Source of the DNA: Chloroflexota bacterium
Lineage (GTDB): Bacteria; Chloroflexota; Anaerolineae; CG2-30-64-16
NCBI GenBank assembly: GCA_026389845.1
Contig: JAPLHB010000144.1
Location: 1 to 64,000 of the forward strand
Direction: 5' to 3'
DNA length: 64,000 bases
How positions within the stretch are numbered: position 1 is the first letter of the stretch; each line of letters starts with the position of its first letter. Position numbers and translations under genes: made by a program. Below the pieces are notes generated by a model that was not told the DNA's origin, ran no database searches, and saw only the letters and a list, made by a program, of their open reading frames with translations. Positions 17,471 through 25,563 of this stretch are shown here, in pieces.

Positions 17471-18241
17471 TCACTTCCTATGCGCTACAGTCGCAGATGC
17501 CTGCGCGGTCGCCATGATGATCATGTCCTGGATGTTGACGTGCGGCGGTCGGGTGGCGCACCAGAGGATCGCGTCGGCGACGTCCTCGGGCGTGAGCGGC
17601 TGGATGCCCTGGTAGACCTTCTTGGCCCGCTCGGCGTCGCCGTGGAAGCGCACGAGGCTGAACTCGGTCTCCACCATACCGGGGTCTACGCTGCTGACCC
17701 GGATGCCGGCGCCCACCAGGTCAATCCGCAGGGCGCGCGTGAGCACGTCTACCGCGTGCTTGGTGGCGCAGTAGACGTTGCCGCCGGGGTAGATCTCGTG
17801 TCCGGCGATGGAGCCGATGTTAATCACGTGCCCCCGGCCGCGGGCGACCATGCCGGGAACGATGGCGCGGGTGACGTAGAGCAATCCCTTGACGTTGGTG
17901 TCAATCATCTCCTCCCAGTCCTGGAGTTGACCTTCTTGCAGCTTGTCCAGTCCGCGGGAGAGACCGGCGTTGTTCAGCAGGATGTCAATGGGGGCCCAGC
18001 GTCCTGGCAGGTTGCCCAAGACCTGGGCGACCTGGTTTGGCTGGGTCACGTCGAGCGCCAGGGGCAGCGTCTCAACGCCGAACTCGGCCCGCAGTTGGCT
18101 GGCGGCCGCCTCGATGCGCTCGACGCGCCGCGCGGCCAGGATCAGGTCCGCGCCGGCCGCGGCAAACGCCCGCGCGCTGGCCGCGCCGATGCCGGAGCTG
18201 GCGCCGGTGATGAGGACGATGTAATTTTTAAGTGAGATCAT
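17471..18241 (-). CDS. Short-chain dehydrogenase/reductase
   Basis: 256 residues of the classical SDR family. The cofactor motif TGASSGIG is at 12-19, NNAG in the ILLNNAGLSRG stretch, a catalytic Ser in INIGSIAGHE, and Y157/K161 in YCATK. LAARRVERIE after strand 2 suggests NADP preference. The order and the GGNVYCATKHAVDVLTRALR stretch resemble the YdfG/serine-3-dehydrogenase subgroup that oxidises 3-hydroxy acids. The substrate is not certain. The gene is flanked by repeat hairpins on both sides and probably transcribed alone. Confidence 0.92.
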   Translation of the reverse strand: MISLKNYIVLITGASSGIGAASARAFAAAGADLILAARRVERIEAAASQLRAEFGVETLPLALDVTQPNQVAQVLGNLPGRWAPIDILLNNAGLSRGLDKLQEGQLQDWEEMIDTNVKGLLYVTRAIVPGMVARGRGHVINIGSIAGHEIYPGGNVYCATKHAVDVLTRALRIDLVGAGIRVSSVDPGMVETEFSLVRFHGDAERAKKVYQGIQPLTPEDVADAILWCATRPPHVNIQDMIIMATAQASATVAHRK

Positions 18242-18255
18242 GGGGATTCTCCGTT

Positions 18256-18347
18256 TTGTACTTCGTGTTGCGTGCTGCGTACTGCGTGAGGCACGACAAC
18301 CTCTCGCCGCAGATCACGCATTACGCATCACGTGTCACGCAGTTGTC
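18256..18347. repeat. Inverted arms of CACGCAN-type heptamers
   Basis: TTCGTGTTGCGTGCTGCGTACTGCGTGAGG faces a right arm of TCACGCATTACGCATCACG. The right arm overlaps the last codons and stop of the HAS-barrel-like gene (18328). Confidence 0.82.
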
Positions 18348-18954
18348 GTAAAATGCCATCCAGCCTCACCAAGTCCATCGCCAGCAGCTTCGCCAACTCG
18401 CGGCCCGCGCCGATCAGATAGGTCTCGCCTTGCTCACGGCGGGCGGACGCGGCGGCGCGGAGGGTGGCGACGAGTAACGCGTCGGCAGGGATGGTGGGAG
18501 CGACCAGGACGGTGCGCAGCCAGTCATGGCGTTCGGTGAAGCGCACCAGCTCGGCGGCGTTGCAGCCGTAGATGCGATCGAGGGTGCCGGGGGGCTGGGG
18601 CGGCAACCGGTGGTAGATATCCATGATGGAGCTGCCGGCCGCCTTCGGCCGGCCGTGTCCCACGACCAGCACGTCCACGGCCACGGGCACCTGCCGGCGT
18701 TGGCGTTGGTCGGCGATGTAAACCTCATCCTCCACGCCCGCGGCCACCAATTGGCGGACGAACGGGTCATCCTCGACCGCCACGTTGTAGATCAGCCCGT
18801 AGGTCACGCTGCCGTCGCCGTTGAACGCCTTCAGCAGCGCGCCGAACTCCGGCGTCGCGCGGCTCTGCTCGGCGATCGCCTGCTGGCAACCGATGGTGAA
18901 GCCGGTGGTGCTGGCGCGCAGCACCCGGCCAGCGATCATCGCTTCCTCGCTCAT
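18328..18954 (-). CDS. Conserved protein with HAS-barrel-like N-terminus
   Basis: 208 residues from an ATG at 18954 overlapping the upstream methyltransferase stop (ATGA). The N-terminal part (GRVLRASTTGFTIGCQ, FGALLKAF, TYGLIYNVAVEDDPFVRQLV) resembles the HerA/ATP-synthase-type small beta barrel found in conserved proteins of cyanobacteria and related groups. A middle segment, QRQRRQVPVAVDVLVVGHG, and LPPQPPGTLDRIYGC are also conserved-looking. Function unknown. An alternative start is the Met five codons later. The C-terminal residues lie in repeat sequence, so the tail (LRQLRDT) may be variable. Confidence 0.65.
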   Translation of the reverse strand: MSEEAMIAGRVLRASTTGFTIGCQQAIAEQSRATPEFGALLKAFNGDGSVTYGLIYNVAVEDDPFVRQLVAAGVEDEVYIADQRQRRQVPVAVDVLVVGHGRPKAAGSSIMDIYHRLPPQPPGTLDRIYGCNAAELVRFTERHDWLRTVLVAPTIPADALLVATLRAAASARREQGETYLIGAGRELAKLLAMDLVRLDGILRQLRDT

Positions 18955-19610
18955 GCCCCCACTCCAGCGCGTTTCTTGAACACCAACACGTAGTGCCAAA
19001 ATGAACCGTATTCCCGAACCAACTCGAAACCCGTCTGCCTGCACCAGCCGATCACGGTCCGGCGCAACGGATAGTCGGGGTCAGGCAGGAATTCGCCGAC
19101 CGCCAGCAAGCCATCGGGCTTGAGCACGCGGCGGATTTCCCGCAGTGCCTGTGTCCGGTCGGGAATCTCGGCCAGGACGGTGACCATGTACGCCCGATCC
19201 GCGCTTTCGTCCGGCAGCGGCAGCTCATAGGCCGAGGCGACCCGCGGGGTGACGTTGGTCACGCCCGCCGCCTGGAGGGTCGCCTCCAATTTGGCGATCA
19301 TCTCAGGCTGGATATCCACAGCGGTGACGCGGCCAGCCGGCCCGACGCGCCGGCTGGCCTCCACGGTGAAGGTGCCCGGGCCAGGGCCAAGCTCCAATAC
19401 CTGCATTCCCGCGCGGATGTCCATCCAGCCGACCACCTGCTCGGGCGGCTGGAGGCTGCGACGGAAGCGGCTGTTGAGGAAGCCCGCCACGAACGCCGGT
19501 GCGGGAATGTGGACGAACTGCTTGACCAGTCGGGCCAGCAGCAACCAACCGAGGACAGTCAGGATCGCCCAACCGAGAATGCGAACAATGGCCGGTAGGA
19601 ATCGGAACAT
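18951..19610 (-). CDS. Membrane-associated SAM-dependent methyltransferase
   Basis: 219 residues. A hydrophobic N-terminal helix (AIVRILGWAILTVLGWLLLA) precedes a class I methyltransferase domain with motif I VLELGPGPGTFTVEA, acidic motif AVDIQPEMI and the motif IV region YMVTVLAEIPDR. GRVTAVD and VLKPDGLLAVGE are UbiE/MenG-like. The substrate is unknown; the membrane anchor suggests a lipid or quinone-like acceptor (inference). The ATG at 19610 has AAGGGAG upstream. A TTG at 19631 overlapping the GNAT stop is an alternative start. Confidence 0.85.
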   Translation of the reverse strand: MFRFLPAIVRILGWAILTVLGWLLLARLVKQFVHIPAPAFVAGFLNSRFRRSLQPPEQVVGWMDIRAGMQVLELGPGPGTFTVEASRRVGPAGRVTAVDIQPEMIAKLEATLQAAGVTNVTPRVASAYELPLPDESADRAYMVTVLAEIPDRTQALREIRRVLKPDGLLAVGEFLPDPDYPLRRTVIGWCRQTGFELVREYGSFWHYVLVFKKRAGVGA

Positions 19611-19627
19611 GGGTTGCTTTGCTCCCT

Positions 19628-20590
19628 TCAAGGTTGCTTGACGAACGCGTAGATCCGGCTGACCGGCCGAAAGGCGACGGAGCGATACAGCGCCAGCGCG
19701 GCGTCATTCATCGCATCTATCGGCCCAACGACGGCGCTCTCGGCGCCCCTATCTCGCATCCGGCGCATCCCTTCCAGTAAGACGGCCTGCGCCAGCCCGC
19801 GGCGGCGGTAGGCCGGGCGCGTGCCCACCGGTTCGAACTCGCCCACTTTGTTGACTTCATCCAGCCAACCAATACAGAACGCGGCAAACTCTCCATCGGG
19901 CGCAATGGCGACCAGGTCCAGATCGCGCTCATAACCGGCCGTGCGCATCAGGCGAGCATAGCTCTCATCGGTCACGCGCGAGGGGTGGAACGCCTCGCGA
20001 TGGGCGCCAGCGCGCTGCGGAATCTCCTGCTCGCCTGCGACTGGTCGCACCGCATAGCCCGCGGGCAAAGCCGGCGCGGGGAGCGGATCAGCGAGATGGC
20101 GCTGGAGGAGCAGACCGTCGTCCTCAATGCGGGTGAAGCCGTGCCGCGCCAGCGCGACGAGTTGGGCCGTGTCATCCTCGTAGACGCCCGCATCGGTGGA
20201 CAACCGTAGGGACGAGGCGGCCGTCTCCGCAGCCTCCCGCCAGCGCGCCTCGGCCCAATCGAGCATCTCGTCCTCGATCCCGCACCCACGCGCCTGGGGG
20301 TGGACTTGCAGCTCGAAGGCCGCGGTTGTCGTGCGCGGCGGAGAGAAAACGGCGAACCCCAGCAGGGCGCCAGTCTCGTCCTCCCACAACCGGTGCGTCG
20401 CGGCCAGATCGTGACGGATGCCGTGCAGAAACAGCCGCCACACCAGGTCGCCCACGTGCCAGCAGGTGGGGCCGATGGCGGTGCGCGCGGCGATCAGCAT
20501 GGCGCGCATCCGCTCGGTGTCGGCGGGGCCGACGAAGGGACGAGAGCGGGTCAGCAAGGCGCTCCGACCGCGCAGCGGGTCGTGGCTCAA
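19628..20590 (-). CDS. GNAT-family N-acetyltransferase with tandem domains
   Basis: 320 residues from a TTG at 20590 that overlaps the hydrolase stop (TTGA). Two GNAT-like halves are visible. The first has FELQVHPQARGCGIEDEMLDWA. The second has the clear acetyl-CoA loop VGTRPAYRRRGLAQAVLLEGM followed by NDAALALYRSVAFRPV. The C-terminal domain looks catalytically competent. The first has a poorer pyrophosphate loop (ARGCGIE) and may be structural. The acceptor is unknown. Such tandem GNATs include mycothiol synthase-like proteins, but no thiol pathway genes are seen. Confidence 0.82.
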   Translation of the reverse strand: MSHDPLRGRSALLTRSRPFVGPADTERMRAMLIAARTAIGPTCWHVGDLVWRLFLHGIRHDLAATHRLWEDETGALLGFAVFSPPRTTTAAFELQVHPQARGCGIEDEMLDWAEARWREAAETAASSLRLSTDAGVYEDDTAQLVALARHGFTRIEDDGLLLQRHLADPLPAPALPAGYAVRPVAGEQEIPQRAGAHREAFHPSRVTDESYARLMRTAGYERDLDLVAIAPDGEFAAFCIGWLDEVNKVGEFEPVGTRPAYRRRGLAQAVLLEGMRRMRDRGAESAVVGPIDAMNDAALALYRSVAFRPVSRIYAFVKQP

Positions 20591-21615
20591 TCGTTCAACA
20601 AGGCCAACACGGCATCCTGCACGGCCGGGTTGGCGAGCAGCTTGCCGTGGGATGTTTCGGGCAACGACGCCCACAGCGAGCGGGCCTCCGGCTCGGCCGG
20701 CGCGACGCGCAGAGTCAGGCTCCGGCTGAACTCGGTGACGAAGGGGTGCGGCGTGGATTGCGCGCCGGGGATCTCCCGACCGCTGTCCGCGGGCACAGCC
20801 ATGTCACCGAAGCTGACCGTCTCGTCCAGCAGTGTGAAACCGCCAGGACTCAGGCAGACCGTCAACCGCAGCCGGATGTCACCGTAGAAACAGTGACACT
20901 CCACGCCCTCGGGCATCGTGCCGGGCCGGTTGAGCGCCGCGATCAACGGGCTGTCGGGGGCCAACTGCTGGTAGATGGGGGTGTCGGTAAGCAGGACACG
21001 CGTGCCGGGCATGCCTAGCTCCGGCGCGAGGGTTGCGCGCTCAGCCAACTGGCGCTGATTCATGGCCGCTTCCCATTCCTCGATGGCCTTCGCCGGCAGC
21101 GCGGGAGCCAGGCCACAGCTCTCCAACAGACGAAGGAGCCGCCAGGGCAGCGAGTCGCGCGGCGCGAAGCGGATCAGTTTCAGCAGATCCACGCCCCGGT
21201 GCGGTGTGCCGATGGTGATCAGCCGGCCCACCTTGCCGCCATAGACCGAGCCGAACTCGTCCGGCTCGCGGCGACTCAGGTAATAGCGGCTGAGAATCCC
21301 GCCCAGGCTGTGGGCGATGAGCGTCACCTGCGCGGGGCCGCCCTTCGCCACGCTATCCGCGCTGAGACGATCCACGCTGCACGAGGGTAGATCATGCTCA
21401 TTCACCCCCACACCAGCCAGCCGCGAGGCGATCTGCCGCGCGTCGCCGCGGTTGTTATACGTGCCGTCCTCGGCCACGCCGTAGCGGAACAGTCGCACCA
21501 GTTCCGGGTCGAGGTCGCCGTGCTCGATCAAAGACTGTCGAAAACCGCCATCGGTCCAGTCGCCTGGATCGCCGTTGAAGCCGTGGATGAAGATGATGGG
21601 AAGTGGATAGGACAT
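20587..21615 (-). CDS. Alpha/beta hydrolase of the lipase/PGAP1-like type
   Basis: 342 residues from an ATG with GAGGTG just upstream. The N-terminus PIIFIHGFNGDPGDW carries the oxyanion HG motif. The nucleophile elbow is LIAHSLGGIL (GxSxG-like AHSLGG). ITIGTPHRGVDLLKL is typical of lipases and PGAP1-like hydrolases. The catalytic Asp and His cannot be fixed by eye; a candidate His lies in the QSTPHPF stretch. Probably cytoplasmic, since no signal peptide is seen. It heads the chain of four overlapping genes running to 18328. Confidence 0.85.
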   Translation of the reverse strand: MSYPLPIIFIHGFNGDPGDWTDGGFRQSLIEHGDLDPELVRLFRYGVAEDGTYNNRGDARQIASRLAGVGVNEHDLPSCSVDRLSADSVAKGGPAQVTLIAHSLGGILSRYYLSRREPDEFGSVYGGKVGRLITIGTPHRGVDLLKLIRFAPRDSLPWRLLRLLESCGLAPALPAKAIEEWEAAMNQRQLAERATLAPELGMPGTRVLLTDTPIYQQLAPDSPLIAALNRPGTMPEGVECHCFYGDIRLRLTVCLSPGGFTLLDETVSFGDMAVPADSGREIPGAQSTPHPFVTEFSRSLTLRVAPAEPEARSLWASLPETSHGKLLANPAVQDAVLALLND

Positions 21616-21631
21616 GGGACACCTCGCGATT

Positions 21632-21703
21632 GGACGAAGGACCAAAGACGAACGACGAGCCACCGACCGTATTCGTCGTTCGTCCTTCGTCGTTCGTCGT
21701 TCA
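21632..21703. repeat. Inverted arms of GACGAAN heptamers
   Basis: GACGAAG, GACCAAA, GACGAAC, GACGAGC face CGTCGTTCGTCCTTCGTCGTTCGTC. The right arm supplies the TGA of the M20 peptidase gene (stop at 21701). Located between M20 and the lipase-like gene. Confidence 0.88.
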
Positions 21704-22780
21704 GCTTGTCATCACAATCTCCGCCAGCAACCGCGTCGCATCCACCATGTCGGCGATGGCGATATGCTCATGCGGGGTGTGTACTTCGACCATGCCGGTG
21801 CTGATGACAGCGCAGGTGATGTCATGTTCGGCGTAGATGTTGGCGTCCGCGCCGCCGCCGCTGGCCTTGAGGACCGGCGCGAACCCCAGCCGGCGGGCCG
21901 CCGCGATCGCGTGGGCCACGACGGGGGTGTCTTCGGTGAGGCGATAGGTGTTGTACGAGCGGGTGATCTTGAATTCGACGCGGCCGCCGTTCCGCTCCGC
22001 GGCATCTTGGAACGCGGCGGCCATCGCGACCACCTGAGCCGCCAGCTTGTCGTTGTCCCGGCTACGCGCCTCGCCGCGGATGTGCACTTCGTCGGGCACG
22101 ATGTTGGTGGCCGTGCCGCCCTCGATCACGCCGATGTTGGCCGTGGTCTCGGCGTCAATCCGGCCGAGCGGCATGGCGGCGATCGCTTCGGCCGCCACCC
22201 GGATGGCGTTGACGCCCTTTTCCGGCTCACTGCCCGCGTGCGCCTTCTTGCCGAACACGGTGATGCGGAGGGAATCCTGGCTGGGCGCGCTGATGACGAC
22301 GGTTCCGATCGGACCGCCGGAATCCAGCACGTAGCCGCGGCAGGCGAGCAGCTTGCTCTTGTCCAGCAGCTTCGCCCCAGCCAGGCCCACCTCTTCGCTG
22401 ACGCTGATGACCACTTCCAGCGGTGGGTGGGGCGCGCCATCTTCCTGCAACGACTGAATGACTTCCAGGATGGCCGCCACACCCGACTTGTCGTCGCCGC
22501 CCAGGATCGTCGTGCCATCGGAGTAGATGACCCCATCGCGGATCTGCGGCTTGATGCCGGTATCGGCGCCCGCGGTGTCCATGTGTGCGCTGAGCATGAG
22601 CCAGCCGCCCTGGCCGGGCCAGCGGGCGATCAGGTTGCCGTGCTCGTCGCTCTCGACGGCTCCGCCCAACGCGGCCAGCCGCCGTGCCAGGTCCTGGCTG
22701 ATGGCTGCCTCGTGGCCGGAGGGGCTGTCAATGGCGACGAGGTCGAGAAAGGTTTGGATGAGACGGGATTGGTTGATCAA
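21701..22780 (-). CDS. M20-family metallopeptidase (peptidase T-like)
   Basis: 359 residues from a TTG at 22780, six bases after GAGGTG. The metal-ligand motifs appear in the M20 order: SAHMDT (His about 66), GGDDKSG (Asp about 97), SEEVGL (catalytic Glu pair about 129-130), and a distal HTPHEH. The dimerisation domain contains VFGKKAHAGSEPEKGVNAI. It resembles the PepT-like tripeptidase/aminoacylase subgroup. Expected to be a cytoplasmic zinc peptidase. It runs 8 bases after the DUF433 gene, so the two may form an operon. Confidence 0.92.
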   Translation of the reverse strand: MINQSRLIQTFLDLVAIDSPSGHEAAISQDLARRLAALGGAVESDEHGNLIARWPGQGGWLMLSAHMDTAGADTGIKPQIRDGVIYSDGTTILGGDDKSGVAAILEVIQSLQEDGAPHPPLEVVISVSEEVGLAGAKLLDKSKLLACRGYVLDSGGPIGTVVISAPSQDSLRITVFGKKAHAGSEPEKGVNAIRVAAEAIAAMPLGRIDAETTANIGVIEGGTATNIVPDEVHIRGEARSRDNDKLAAQVVAMAAAFQDAAERNGGRVEFKITRSYNTYRLTEDTPVVAHAIAAARRLGFAPVLKASGGGADANIYAEHDITCAVISTGMVEVHTPHEHIAIADMVDATRLLAEIVMTS

Positions 22781-22788
22781 GGAGCACC

Positions 22789-23217
22789 TCAAGAGAGAAT
22801 TTCGCTTCCCGTCAAGCGCAGGTAGTTCTGCTCGCCGAGGCGTTGCTGCAGATAGGCCCGGCCGCGTGCCTCCGTGTTTTCGGCAAGCGCCTGTTCGATT
22901 TCGCTCCGGTGGTCGTAGTAGTAGCTAAGGGCATCATGGACCTGGGCGAGAGTGAGGTGGGGCAGGATGTTTCTGACCAACGATTCCGGCGTCTCTCCCA
23001 TCCGCAGATAGCCGATCACCATGCTCACCGGCACGCGCGTGCCTTTGATAATGGCCTCTGCACCCGCCACACCTTCCACCATCTCGACGTAAGCGTGTTT
23101 GGGCGCGAGTTGCTGTCGCAACAGATCGTCAGCCACCTGGTCGGGCGTGGATGCACGATCACGCGCCTTGTTCTGGAGCCACTGATATGTCAGCCTTGTC
23201 AAGATAATCGTCGTCAT
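22789..23217 (-). CDS. DUF433 protein (solitary antitoxin-like)
   Basis: 142 residues. The C-terminal half holds a DUF433 domain: GTRVPVSMVIGYLRMGETPESLV, then LTLAQVHDALSYYYDHRSEIE, a winged-helix-like fold found in antitoxins of VapB45-type pairs. No PIN-domain toxin gene adjoins it, so it may be orphaned or have another role. The N-terminal 60 residues are helical and charged. The ATG at 23217 was chosen because the upstream frame contains no good ribosome site. Confidence in the domain is high, in function low. Confidence 0.8.
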   Translation of the reverse strand: MTTIILTRLTYQWLQNKARDRASTPDQVADDLLRQQLAPKHAYVEMVEGVAGAEAIIKGTRVPVSMVIGYLRMGETPESLVRNILPHLTLAQVHDALSYYYDHRSEIEQALAENTEARGRAYLQQRLGEQNYLRLTGSEILS

Positions 23218-23323
23218 GAAACACCGCCTGTTTCTACAAAGAAGCCACCGAGTAGATTTTCGGTCATTGCTAACGCCCGTAGTATAACTCAATCGCGTCA
23301 TTGCGAGAAATGCAAAAAGATCA

Positions 23324-23758
23324 TCACAGCAATCGCTCGACGATCTCTGCGGCGTCGCTGACCAGCTTGGGACAAAGGGAGACGAACAACCCCTTGTCTT
23401 TGGCGAGCTGCATGCCTTCGGCGGTTCCGATGTGACAACCGAGCAACTCGGGGCAGCGGAGTGAGCCGTGCTGAGCTACGAACTGCTCCGCAAATGCCCT
23501 GGCCAGCGCGTAGGTTTTATCCTTGGCCGGCTTGTCCTCGGGGCTGATCTGGCCGTGTTTCAACCCGATGACCATGAGCGCGCCGGTGACCGCGCCGCAG
23601 GTCTCGCCCAGGCGGGCCATGCCGCCGCCAAACGCGCCTGCGACCCGCAATGCCATCTCGCGCTCCAGCCCCAGGTCGGGTGCAAAGGCCGAGAACACGG
23701 CTTGTGAGCAACTGAAACCCTCTCGGAAGCACGAGGCTGCCAGATCAACGTGGCTCAT
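23324..23758 (-). CDS. C_GCAxxG_C_C family redox protein
   Basis: 144 residues with AAGGAG before the ATG. The family pattern of spaced cysteines is clear: C in EGFSCSQAVF, the motif GGGMARLGETCGAVTGALM (GETCGAVTG), then RCPELLGC and a late cysteine in SLCPKLV. Members are small proteins of anaerobes, presumed to bind metal or a redox cofactor, often near oxidoreductases. No electron-transfer partner is adjacent here. A GTCATTGCGAG repeat fragment lies just downstream (about 23300). Confidence 0.88.
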   Translation of the reverse strand: MSHVDLAASCFREGFSCSQAVFSAFAPDLGLEREMALRVAGAFGGGMARLGETCGAVTGALMVIGLKHGQISPEDKPAKDKTYALARAFAEQFVAQHGSLRCPELLGCHIGTAEGMQLAKDKGLFVSLCPKLVSDAAEIVERLL

Positions 23759-23767
23759 TGAACTCTC

Positions 23768-23848
23768 CTTGTGTGAGGGAATAACTCCAACTGTCGGCTG
23801 CCAGGCGCCGTCCCACTTGCGGAACAGTACCACGCCCGCCGCCACCTC
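23768..23848 (-). pseudogene. Possible remnant of a NUDIX hydrolase N-terminus
   Basis: In frame with and just upstream of the cysteine-rich gene, the translation EVAAGVVLFRKWDGAWQ looks like the first strand of a NUDIX hydrolase (A-G-V-V-F pattern). No NUDIX box follows. The remainder of 23759-24093 (335 bases) shows no gene; it is GC-rich up to about 24000 and then turns AT-richer toward the polysaccharide cluster. Confidence 0.25.
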
Positions 23849-24093
23849 GGGGGCGTCCGCGGTCAAAGGCGCCCGGCGTCCGGCGACGCTGCGCCCGGTC
23901 GCCCGGCCGTAAGTTGCCGCGGGATTCGTAAGCTCCGAGCAGGAATTTGGCAAACGTTGCCGGCGCTGACGTCATGGCACGGTTTCGGGGCAAGAATGCC
24001 GACGGCACCCGAAATGCGGCAGGGGGAGCTGCTGAGACACGGGCAAGAGACTATGTGAGTCTGGCTTTTAGGCCTGATAATGCAAAACCATAG

Positions 24094-25563
24094 TCATCGC
24101 CCTTGCATCTTCAATATCACTTGAACGGTCTTCAAGAGGATCTGTAAGTCCAGGTAGATACCCTGGTGCTTGATATAGTAGAGATCATACTGGAGCTTGA
24201 CCAAAGCATCTTCAGTAGAAGACGCATATCTGTATTTCACTTGCGCCCAGCCGGTGATCCCCGGCCTTACAGCATGCCGCATCCGATAGAAAGGAATGTC
24301 TCGAGCCAATTGTCTTGCGAACTCCGGCCGTTCGGGACGCGGACCGATCAGGCTCATCTCGCCGCGCAGCACGTTCCAGGACTGCGGCACTTCGTCCAGC
24401 CGGGTCCTACGGAGAAAACGCCCGATCGGAGTAATGCGTTCATCGTTCTCGGCGGCCCACACTGCGTCGCCGTCTCGCTCGGCGTTCATCACCATGGAGC
24501 GGAACTTGACGATGCGAAAGATATTGCCTCCCTGCCCAATTCGTCTCTGGTAGTAAAAGAGATCGCCAGGGCTGGTCAACCGGTTGCCCAACCAGACACA
24601 AGGCGCAATCACAAGTGTCACTGCACAGCCGATCAGGGCGATTGCCGCATCAAAGAGGCGCTTAACCGCCAGGTACAAGCGGTGACCAGCCGGCTGGGCG
24701 ACCGGCATCACCACGTAGAGATCGTACCCTGCATGCTCCACCGGCACGCGTCCAGTGATGCGCTCGTATAGGCTTGCCATCGTAGTGACCGGCACGCCAA
24801 GCTCCCGGCAGTCAAGAATCGCCTGGAACAACTCGCCACTCAGGGTATGCGCATGAGTCACGGCAACGATCAATTCGTCAGGATGTAACTCCCGTACCAA
24901 GCGAACCAGTTCATCACGCGTGCCCAGAACGGGGATGCCTTCAATCTCACAACCCTGCTTAGCAGGGTCATCATCCACGAAGCCCAAGAGACGGTACCCG
25001 GTACCACGATAGGGATTCCCAGCGTTGTCATCTGACTCGGCAATGGCTCGAGCCAAAGTCCGACCGGACCAGCCAGCGCCCACCACCAACGCTCGTTGGT
25101 GGAAGGCCGGTTGCACGAACACCAGGGCATAGATGCTTCGCCACACAGCCAGACTGCTAATCGCCAGCAAGGGCAGCACAAGCATCTCCACACGTCGAGT
25201 GGGCAAAGCTGGAGTTAAACGCGGGATGAGCAAATAGATTCCGCTGGTCAGTAGAACTGCTCCGCCAGCCGACCAAACAGAGTGCATCGCACTGGCTGCC
25301 CGAGCCAGATCATAGGCGTCTAACGACATGGCGATTACCAGCCAGAGTACGCTGAACAGCAGAAACCATGGCAGGCGTTGCCACCAAAAGGGGAAATCCG
25401 TAACGTAGTCCTGTCGAATGCTCAACGCGAACTGGAGAGCGCCGTTGACCAGCAAAAGATCAACTGCGGCCAAAACCAACTTACGCTCCGAGAAGCGGAG
25501 AGCAGGAGCTTTTGGCCAACGTAAACCGAGGCGTCGTGCAATTCTAGACATGCGTAAGATCAT
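24094..25563 (-). CDS. Polyprenyl-phosphate glycosyl-1-phosphate transferase (initiating enzyme)
   Basis: 489 residues. The ATG at 25563 overlaps the upstream GT2 stop (ATGA). Four N-terminal membrane segments are followed by a CoA-binding-like domain (ALVVGAGWSGRTLARAI, LLGFVDDDPAKQG). After a fifth segment comes the catalytic bacterial sugar transferase domain: KRLFDAAIALIG, IVKFRSM, FLRRTRLDEVPQ, NVLRGEMSLIGPRPERPEF and RPGITGWAQVKYRY. It transfers a sugar-1-phosphate to undecaprenyl phosphate to start repeat-unit assembly. The sugar (Gal, Glc or other) cannot be told. It is the last gene of the cluster in transcription order. Confidence 0.94.
   Translation of the reverse strand: MILRMSRIARRLGLRWPKAPALRFSERKLVLAAVDLLLVNGALQFALSIRQDYVTDFPFWWQRLPWFLLFSVLWLVIAMSLDAYDLARAASAMHSVWSAGGAVLLTSGIYLLIPRLTPALPTRRVEMLVLPLLAISSLAVWRSIYALVFVQPAFHQRALVVGAGWSGRTLARAIAESDDNAGNPYRGTGYRLLGFVDDDPAKQGCEIEGIPVLGTRDELVRLVRELHPDELIVAVTHAHTLSGELFQAILDCRELGVPVTTMASLYERITGRVPVEHAGYDLYVVMPVAQPAGHRLYLAVKRLFDAAIALIGCAVTLVIAPCVWLGNRLTSPGDLFYYQRRIGQGGNIFRIVKFRSMVMNAERDGDAVWAAENDERITPIGRFLRRTRLDEVPQSWNVLRGEMSLIGPRPERPEFARQLARDIPFYRMRHAVRPGITGWAQVKYRYASSTEDALVKLQYDLYYIKHQGIYLDLQILLKTVQVILKMQGR

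Noticed and set aside
23759-24093. Riboswitch or small RNA in the 335-base gap
   Set aside because: No stable conserved-looking fold or promoter-terminator pair could be seen; only a weak NUDIX-like remnant.
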